From: CAYWXV01 sp964462535
GTDB lineage: Bacteria > Bacteroidota > Ignavibacteria > OLB7
Assembly (NCBI GenBank): GCA_964462535.1
Contig: CAYWXV010000062.1
Span: 1-14,920, forward strand
Direction: 5' to 3'
DNA: 14,920 nucleotides
The position numbers and the translations under genes were made by a program. The notes beneath the pieces were generated by a model. It was not told where the DNA came from and did no database searches. It was given only the letters and a program-made list of their open reading frames with translations. The first letter of the stretch is position 1; each line of letters opens with the position of its first letter. Of the stretch, positions 7,116 through 11,554 are shown one piece after another.

Positions 7116-8570
7116 ATGTTGTTCCGCACGATCTACGACGACAAACTTGCCCAGGCTGCCTACCTGATCGGATGCCAGAAGACCGGGGAGGCGCTGATCA
7201 TCGATCCCGAGCGCGACGTTGATCGCTACATCACCATCGCCCGCAAAGAAGGGTTCAGAATCACTGCAATTAGCGAAACCCATATTCACGCCGATTTCCT
7301 TTCTGGAGCACGTGAGCTTGCCGAGCGCACAGGGGCGACCCTCTACCTATCGGGTGAAGGAGGAGAAGACTGGCAGTACCAGTGGCTTGATCGAAAGGCC
7401 GGTGGAGGGAGCTACCCGCACCACATTCTGAAGGATGGCGACACGTTCATGATCGGGAAGATCGAGATCAAGGCGGTCCATACGCCGGGGCACACGCCGG
7501 AACACATGTCATACATGGTCACGGATCTTGGAGGGGGCGCGAACGAGCCAATGGGGATCGCAACCGGCGACTTTGTGTTCGTGGGCGACGTCGGTCGTCC
7601 CGACCTTCTGGAGAGCGCAGCGGGAAACGTTGGCGCCAAGGAGCCGTCGGCACGCACACTCTATCAGTCGCTCCGTTCGTTCACGGCACTCCCGGATTAC
7701 CTCCAGGTCTGGCCGGGACATGGTGCCGGCTCCGCATGTGGAAAGGAGCTGGGGGCCATCCCCCAGAGCACCGTGGGATACGAGAAACGATTCAACGTCG
7801 CTGTACGCGATGCCGATGGCGAAGAGGATGCATTCGTCGAGTCAATACTCTCCGGTCAACCCGAGCCTCCCATGTATTTCGCTCGGATGAAGAGGGAGAA
7901 CCGGGACGGTCCTGCGCTTCTGGGTCATGTCCCCTCCCCGCGACGAGTGGGTCCCGATGAACTCGAAGAGCATTTGACCGACGATTCAGTGGTAGTGATC
8001 GACACACGCCGCAAGGAGACATTCGGAACAGGCTTCATTCCCGGCGCCGTGAATGCTCCTCTCAACAAGACGTTCCCCACGATCACCGGCTCGTACATCG
8101 AACCGGAACAGAAAATTCTCCTGGTCGTGGACGCGGAGCGTGCGCACGAAGCCTCGGTCGACCTGATAAGGATTGGGTTGGACCGCGTGGATGCCTTTAT
8201 CACTCCATCCGACCTGGAGACCTATTTCCAGAATGGAGGGGAGCGTGACGTGCGCATCGATGTGACTGCCGAAGAGCTTGCGGAGCTTCGCCACGAGGGG
8301 GACATCTTCATTCTGGATGCAAGACGTGAGGCCGAGTATGATGAGGGGCATATCAGCGGCGCGATCAACATTGCGCACACAAGACTCCCGGCGCATCTGA
8401 ACGAGCTTCCCACCGATCGCGATATCTACATTTACTGCCATTCGGGTTCCAGATCGGCCGCGGCGACGTCGTACCTGCGTAGGAGAGGCTTCAGCGCGAT
8501 CAACGTGACCGGAGGGTACAATGATATCAGGGCAACAGACCTGGAGATCGAGATGGCGGTGAGTGGGTAG
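7116..8570 (+). CDS. Persulfide dioxygenase-rhodanese fusion (CstB-like)
   Basis: A 484-residue three-domain enzyme of sulfide/persulfide metabolism. Residues 1 to about 250 are a metallo-beta-lactamase-fold persulfide dioxygenase. The iron ligands expected for ETHE1/CstB are visible: THIHADF with H56, H58 and D60; HTPGHT with H126; and TGDFVFVGD with D152. It would oxidise protein or low-molecular-weight persulfides to sulfite. The middle domain (about 275-375) is rhodanese-like but has VVDAE where the catalytic Cys loop should be, so it is a pseudo-rhodanese. The C-terminal rhodanese (about 382-482) keeps the active loop CHSGSRS with C441, able to transfer sulfur to sulfite and give thiosulfate. 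An extra cysteine, C208 in GAGSACGK, sits near the dioxygenase-linker boundary. The architecture matches staphylococcal CstB. No sulfide:quinone reductase gene is adjacent. A strong terminator follows. Confidence 0.95.
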   Translation: MLFRTIYDDKLAQAAYLIGCQKTGEALIIDPERDVDRYITIARKEGFRITAISETHIHADFLSGARELAERTGATLYLSGEGGEDWQYQWLDRKAGGGSYPHHILKDGDTFMIGKIEIKAVHTPGHTPEHMSYMVTDLGGGANEPMGIATGDFVFVGDVGRPDLLESAAGNVGAKEPSARTLYQSLRSFTALPDYLQVWPGHGAGSACGKELGAIPQSTVGYEKRFNVAVRDADGEEDAFVESILSGQPEPPMYFARMKRENRDGPALLGHVPSPRRVGPDELEEHLTDDSVVVIDTRRKETFGTGFIPGAVNAPLNKTFPTITGSYIEPEQKILLVVDAERAHEASVDLIRIGLDRVDAFITPSDLETYFQNGGERDVRIDVTAEELAELRHEGDIFILDARREAEYDEGHISGAINIAHTRLPAHLNELPTDRDIYIYCHSGSRSAAATSYLRRRGFSAINVTGGYNDIRATDLEIEMAVSG

Positions 8571-8609
8571 AAGGTGCGAGAGGTCAGTCGTTGCGGGGAG
8601 TGGTGTCCA

Positions 8610-8639
8610 CGATCGCAGCTTCGGCTGTAAACGCGATCG
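8610..8639 (+). other. Bulged hairpin after the persulfide dioxygenase gene
   Basis: Outer arms CGATCGC (8610-8616) and GCGATCG (8633-8639) enclose AGC-TTCG-GCT, a potential UUCG tetraloop, with an unpaired 7-base segment on one side. It lies 40 bases after the stop codon. It may be an mRNA 3'-end structure. There is no following T-run, so it is not a terminator on its own. Confidence 0.45.
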
Positions 8640-8705
8640 GCTCAAAACAACGGTCCGACGCGGGTCGGCCGTAACCCGCCAGCATAGCAGTGACACGTAC
8701 AAGTC

Positions 8706-8733
8706 CGCCCCGCGTCGTTACCGACGCGGGGCG
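8706..8733 (+). terminator. Rho-independent terminator of the persulfide dioxygenase gene
   Basis: A perfect 12-bp stem, CGCCCCGCGTCG / CGACGCGGGGCG, with loop TTAC is followed on the plus strand by T-rich TTCTGGTTGTCTTGATTT. The minus-strand side lacks a T-run, so it mainly serves the plus-strand gene. It may still help protect the 3' end of the convergent lipoprotein transcript. Confidence 0.8.
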
Positions 8734-8780
8734 TTCTGGTTGTCTTGATTTCCCTTTGATGTTGTTTTACGAGCCACACC

Positions 8781-8799
8781 GCGAGACGCAAGGTCTCGC
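8781..8799 (-). other. Inverted repeat downstream of lipoprotein gene C
   Basis: GCGAGAC (8781-8787) and GTCTCGC (8793-8799) flank GCAAG. An overlapping register, GAGACGC / GCGTCTC, is also possible, making a short double palindrome. It lies about 95 bases past the stop of the 8895-9440 gene. It could be a terminator without a T-run, or a copy of a dispersed palindromic repeat. Other copies cannot be checked within this window. Confidence 0.5.
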
Positions 8800-8894
8800 G
8801 TCTCCACGGCAGGCGAGGTTCCAACCGGTGCATGCTCGCGACTGCTGACATGCGCCGATCGGGCGCCTACAGTGGTACTCTTCGCGGAGGGCTA

Positions 8895-9440
8895 TTATCC
8901 GCAGTGCGGAAGACCTCCAAGTCCATTGTTAAACTCGTCCAGGATTCTGGCGATCTCCAGGACACGTGCACGCAGCGCATCGTCGATGGGTGCGTTCGGA
9001 TCGCGTCCCAGGAAGAAGAGGCGAGCCTCGTCTATCAACGCCTGTATCTCGGGCGAGATGTTTCCCAGGTTCGATGACTTGTTCAACAACGCCGGCACAT
9101 ACTGCTGTGCCAGGATCCAGTACGGATTTCCGTTCGGCGGGGTCGTCAACCCTTCAAACAGCGTGATCTTGGTCTTCCCGCAGATGTACCCGTCCGGCGT
9201 ATAGGGGCAGGGCCAGTCCATGTGGTTCTTCCAATACCCCTGCGTCCGGGTACAGCCCGTCGCAGTCGTATAGTTGACGCAGACGTTACCCCCTACCTTA
9301 CCATTCCCCTCAACGCCCCCTTTGCCGAGCACCTGCGGCGCCGGCACACCTCCCCCCGGAGTATTCGGCCCTGTATCGCAGGCGGATACTCCGAGCAGCA
9401 GAGCGCCTGCAGCCATTGCGATGATCCGTTGAATTCTCAC
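8895..9440 (-). CDS. Lipoprotein C with TQGYWKNH domain
   Basis: A 181-residue predicted lipoprotein of unknown function. The signal peptide ends in lipobox V-S-A-C with Cys21 as the lipidated residue. A Gly/Pro-rich linker (about 22-52) follows. The C-terminal domain begins with CTRTQGYWKNHMDWP (63-77), a motif known from many uncharacterised secreted proteins of environmental bacteria. It continues with YIC (85-87), ILAQQYVPALLNK (109-121), ISPEIQALIDEARLFFLGRD (128-147) and a terminal FNNGLGGLPHC (170-180). The start is GTG, supported by a 7-base Shine-Dalgarno sequence at ideal distance and by the signal peptide. It is the third gene of a tandem paralogous set and keeps the most canonical GYWKNH. 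Conserved cysteines suggest disulphides outside the cytoplasm. Confidence 0.88.
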   Translation of the reverse strand: MRIQRIIAMAAGALLLGVSACDTGPNTPGGGVPAPQVLGKGGVEGNGKVGGNVCVNYTTATGCTRTQGYWKNHMDWPCPYTPDGYICGKTKITLFEGLTTPPNGNPYWILAQQYVPALLNKSSNLGNISPEIQALIDEARLFFLGRDPNAPIDDALRARVLEIARILDEFNNGLGGLPHCG

Positions 9441-9447
9441 TCGCTAG

Positions 9448-9454
9448 ACCTCCT
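9448..9454 (-). promoter_or_regulatory. Shine-Dalgarno sequence deciding the GTG start of lipoprotein C
   Basis: The minus strand reads AGGAGGT, 7 bases before the GTG at 9440. This is a full-strength ribosome binding site and fixes the unusual start codon. Confidence 0.85.
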
Positions 9455-9513
9455 GATTGTTTAAAGTGTGGACCAGGTACTTTCATTCGTTCACACGGTC
9501 TGTCCGGTGATCG

Positions 9514-9540
9514 GGGTCCTTCCGAGTTGCGGAAGGACCC
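9514..9540 (-). terminator. Intergenic hairpin between lipoprotein genes B and C
   Basis: A perfect 11-bp stem, GGGTCCTTCCG / CGGAAGGACCC, with loop AGTTG lies 73 bases after the stop of gene B and 74 bases before gene C. No T-run follows on either strand. It could be a factor-assisted terminator, an attenuator or a processing/stability element. Confidence 0.5.
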
Positions 9541-9612
9541 ATTCGATCGCCGTTTCATACCCTCGTGCGGCGGAATTGAGTCATCCGGGATCGGTATCGA
9601 TCCCAACCAGAA

Positions 9613-10344
9613 TCAGTAGCAGCTTTCCACGCACTGATCCAGGCCAAAATTTCCTGTATTGAAATCGGAAAGCACATCCGCCAGCGCCTGCGCCTGAGCG
9701 ATCTCCTCGGCTGTCAGCGCTACTCTCGGATCGCGGTCGTGATAGAAGAGCTGCGCTTCGTCTATCGCCGCCTGTATTTCGGGTGGAATGTCTCCCTTGT
9801 TGTACGTCTTGTTCAGCAACGCAGCGATGTACTCCTGTGCAAGGATCAGGTACCAGTTGCCGGTCGGGTCCTTTGTAAAGACCGCGTAGTAGCTCGCCCC
9901 TGTCACCGTGCAGAATTGGAGATCGGCCTTAAATGGGGGAGGCCAGACGTCCGGGTTATCCTGCCAGTATTCAACCGACTGCACGCACCCGTCGTATTGC
10001 GGCGGGTTGAATGGATTCTTGCTGCAATTGCCACCGTTGTTCGTCCCTCCTCCGCCACTCCCGCTCCGATATCTGTCGCACCAGCTCTTCCCGGCACTCC
10101 CGGTCGAGCCTTTCCAGGTGCGACTACATTGTCTTCCACCGGTTCGTGATGTTCCGCCTGTTCTTGATCCGTAGCTCTTTCGACTCCCCGCGCTCCCGGA
10201 TCGACATGATCCTTTGGCTAGAATATCGACGGAAGCATCAGAGTTCGTTGGGTCCACGGGTGCGTTCCCGCATCCGTAGAATTGAACCGTTGACACCACC
10301 ACCGCAATGGACAGAACCGTGCATGACTTGAGCCATGATGTCAT
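9613..10344 (-). CDS. Lipoprotein B, GYWKNH-related paralog with Ser/Gly/Arg-rich linker
   Basis: A 243-residue exported protein, the middle of three paralogs. The hydrophobic N-terminal segment ends FYGC (Cys25), a non-canonical lipobox, so it could be a lipoprotein or use ordinary signal cleavage. Residues about 45-107 form a low-complexity linker rich in Ser, Gly and Arg with four cysteines (47, 73, 89, 107). The C-terminal domain aligns with its neighbours: DGCVQSVEYWQDNPDVWPPPF (118-138), QFC (143-145), LILAQEYIAALLNKTYNKGDIPPEIQAAIDEAQLF (166-200), RDPRVALT and a final DQC (236-238). GYWKNH has become EYWQDN here. The start ATG has AGGAGGG upstream. Function is unknown; the triplet suggests duplication followed by divergence of surface-exposed linkers. 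Confidence 0.85.
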   Translation of the reverse strand: MTSWLKSCTVLSIAVVVSTVQFYGCGNAPVDPTNSDASVDILAKGSCRSGSAGSRKSYGSRTGGTSRTGGRQCSRTWKGSTGSAGKSWCDRYRSGSGGGGTNNGGNCSKNPFNPPQYDGCVQSVEYWQDNPDVWPPPFKADLQFCTVTGASYYAVFTKDPTGNWYLILAQEYIAALLNKTYNKGDIPPEIQAAIDEAQLFYHDRDPRVALTAEEIAQAQALADVLSDFNTGNFGLDQCVESCY

Positions 10345-10353
10345 AGTCGCGCG

Positions 10354-10360
10354 CCCTCCT
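10354..10360 (-). promoter_or_regulatory. Shine-Dalgarno sequence of lipoprotein B
   Basis: The minus strand reads AGGAGGG, 9 bases before the ATG at 10344. It supports that start. Confidence 0.75.
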
Positions 10361-10573
10361 GTTTGAGATGCATGTAGGGGTATGGATTCGCAAATGCATC
10401 GGATCGGACATCACCCAAGGTCAGAGAGTGAACACCCGTCGGCGCATCGTCGATCCCGTTACGAGTTCTCGTTCGATGCCGACACGACGACGAATGGCCG
10501 CGCCGGGCTACAAGGGGAGACTGATATGTGGGGAGAGTGGTGGGGAGAGGAAACCATCGTGGCGTCGGCCGCT

Positions 10574-10595
10574 CCGCTCCGAACGAACGGAGCGG
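10574..10595 (-). other. Intergenic hairpin between lipoprotein genes A and B
   Basis: An 8-bp perfect stem, CCGCTCCG / CGGAGCGG, with loop AACGAA starts 17 bases after the stop of gene A. There is no T-run. Position and form parallel the inverted repeats downstream of genes B and C, but the sequences differ. The surrounding 268-base gap (10345-10612) shows no gene. Confidence 0.5.
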
Positions 10596-10612
10596 TCGAA
10601 CGCAATCTTCGG

Positions 10613-11215
10613 TTACGGGCAGGGGGCAATACCACCCAGGCCGTTGTTGAAGTCGAAAAAGATCGGAATGAGCCTCAGCGCCTGCTCGGTCTCAGCTTCC
10701 GTGAGCGGAACGCGGAGATCGCGCAGGTGGAAGAAGAGCTGCGCCTCGTTGATGGCGGCCTGTACTTCAGGCGGAATGTTGCCGCCGTTGTATGTCTTGT
10801 TCAAGAGCGCTCCGATATAGTTCTGAGCCAGCCGTATCAACGGGCTCGAACTCTGCATGTAGAGCACCTGAACGAAGGTTGCTCCAGAGCCGACGCAGAA
10901 CGTGGAATCCGGGTTGTAGGGTGGCGGCCACGAAATCAGGTTGCACTGCCAGAACCCAATCTCCTGCACACACCCATCATATGACGGGGGTGCGCCGCTC
11001 CCTCCTGTCGACTGTGTTCCGCCGTTCGAGGTAGAACCGTTCGAGGACGTTGTCGTTGATTTTCTCGTCGTCCGCGTCTTGACCGTTCTCCGGCCGAGCG
11101 AACTCAACGATTCGTCAGGACTGGATGGTCCGGAAGGCGTCGTCTCGCACCCGGAGACACCGAGGGAAATGACGAGGGCGGCGGCAAGCCATGGGAGTAC
11201 TGTCTTGATCTTCAT
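10613..11215 (-). CDS. Lipoprotein A, GYWKNH-related paralog
   Basis: A 200-residue predicted lipoprotein, first of the three tandem paralogs in transcription order. MKIKTVLPWLAAALVISLGV leads to lipobox V-S-G-C (Cys23). A Thr/Ser/Gly/Arg-rich linker spans about 24-78. The conserved C-terminal domain follows: DGCVQEIGFWQCNLISWPPPY (80-100), TFC (105-107), RLAQNYIGALLNKTYNGGNIPPEVQAAINEAQLFF (128-162), LRVPLTEAE and the end GLGGIAPCP. The frame is open 41 codons further upstream (to 11338). The ATG at 11215 is chosen because it gives a proper signal peptide and has GGAGGT 9 bases upstream. A and B are closer to each other (shared PPxYDGCVQ, NKTYN, GxIPPE) than to C. A likely FCB-type promoter lies about 145 bases upstream. 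Function is unknown. Confidence 0.87.
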   Translation of the reverse strand: MKIKTVLPWLAAALVISLGVSGCETTPSGPSSPDESLSSLGRRTVKTRTTRKSTTTSSNGSTSNGGTQSTGGSGAPPSYDGCVQEIGFWQCNLISWPPPYNPDSTFCVGSGATFVQVLYMQSSSPLIRLAQNYIGALLNKTYNGGNIPPEVQAAINEAQLFFHLRDLRVPLTEAETEQALRLIPIFFDFNNGLGGIAPCP

Positions 11216-11224
11216 GATGGATGG

Positions 11225-11230
11225 ACCTCC
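11225..11230 (-). promoter_or_regulatory. Shine-Dalgarno sequence deciding the start of lipoprotein A
   Basis: The minus strand reads GGAGGT, 9 bases before the ATG at 11215. It favours this start over the longer frame beginning at 11338. Confidence 0.8.
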
Positions 11231-11358
11231 AGACGCACGAAGAGAATGCCTCGTAATGCAGCCAGCTACAGTCTCCAGGAAGCGGGGAAGGTGCTTCAGG
11301 GAAGGGGGTGTGGATCGTGATGCTGGACCTGCCGACAAGCGGACATCGCTTGACAGGG

Positions 11359-11366
11359 CAAATATA
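11359..11366 (-). promoter_or_regulatory. Candidate Bacteroidetes-type -7 promoter element
   Basis: The minus strand reads TATATTTG, an exact match to the TAnnTTTG -7 box used by the primary sigma factor of Bacteroidetes and relatives. It sits in an AT-rich patch within otherwise GC-rich DNA. TTGG, about 21 bases upstream, could serve as a weak -33 element. Transcription would start near 11352, giving a leader of about 137 bases before lipoprotein A. Confidence 0.55.
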
Positions 11367-11450
11367 CTAACAATGCTGTCTGAAAAACCAAGAAAAAACT
11401 GTGTGACCGGAAAAGAGTGGCCCGAGCAGCGTTCGATTTCACGTCATTGA

Positions 11451-11471
11451 GCCAGAAGCCCGGCTTCGTGG
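11451..11471 (-). other. Bulged inverted repeat after the ClC fusion gene
   Basis: GCCA-GAAGC and GCTTC-GTGGC pair around a 3-base loop with one bulged base, about 85 bases past the stop of the ClC-NUDIX gene. No T-run follows. It is a possible transcript end structure only. Confidence 0.35.
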
Positions 11472-11554
11472 CGATGTCCACGATTCCGTCTGCTTCTCTC
11501 CGCCCAGGATCGCGAATGTCTTTCTTGTCTGACAAATCATATTCATAGTGGGCG

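Larger units (their letters stand above)
8571..8894. other. Convergent intergenic region with several inverted repeats
   Basis: This 324-base gap lies between the stop of the plus-strand persulfide dioxygenase gene and the stop of the minus-strand lipoprotein gene. No credible gene is visible. It contains three perfect inverted repeats, at 8610-8639, 8706-8733 and 8781-8799, listed separately. A weaker GCGGGT/ACCCGC pair lies near 8660-8680. Confidence 0.75.
11216..11554 (-). other. Intergenic region upstream of lipoprotein A
   Basis: This 339-base gap lies between the ClC fusion stop and lipoprotein A. It holds the Shine-Dalgarno sequence of gene A (GGAGGT, 11225-11230), an AT-rich promoter-like segment (about 11355-11400) and a bulged inverted repeat at 11451-11471 that may mark the end of the ClC transcript. 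A 79-codon minus-strand frame (11296-11535) crosses the promoter and lacks features of a real gene. Confidence 0.6.

Noticed and set aside
7986..8702. Minus-strand frame (238 codons) opposite the rhodanese domains
   Set aside because: It lies antisense to a clear enzyme gene and runs through the terminator; it is a shadow frame.
10391..10398. Possible second FCB promoter box (TGCATTTG) upstream of lipoprotein B
   Set aside because: It has one mismatch in the essential TA, and no -33 element lies at the right distance.
11216..11338. N-terminal 41-codon extension of lipoprotein A
   Set aside because: The extension would bury the signal peptide and lipobox. The ATG at 11215 has a good Shine-Dalgarno sequence.
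11296..11535. 79-codon minus-strand frame upstream of lipoprotein A
   Set aside because: It crosses the candidate promoter, has no ribosome binding site or recognisable domain, and its composition does not look protein-like.
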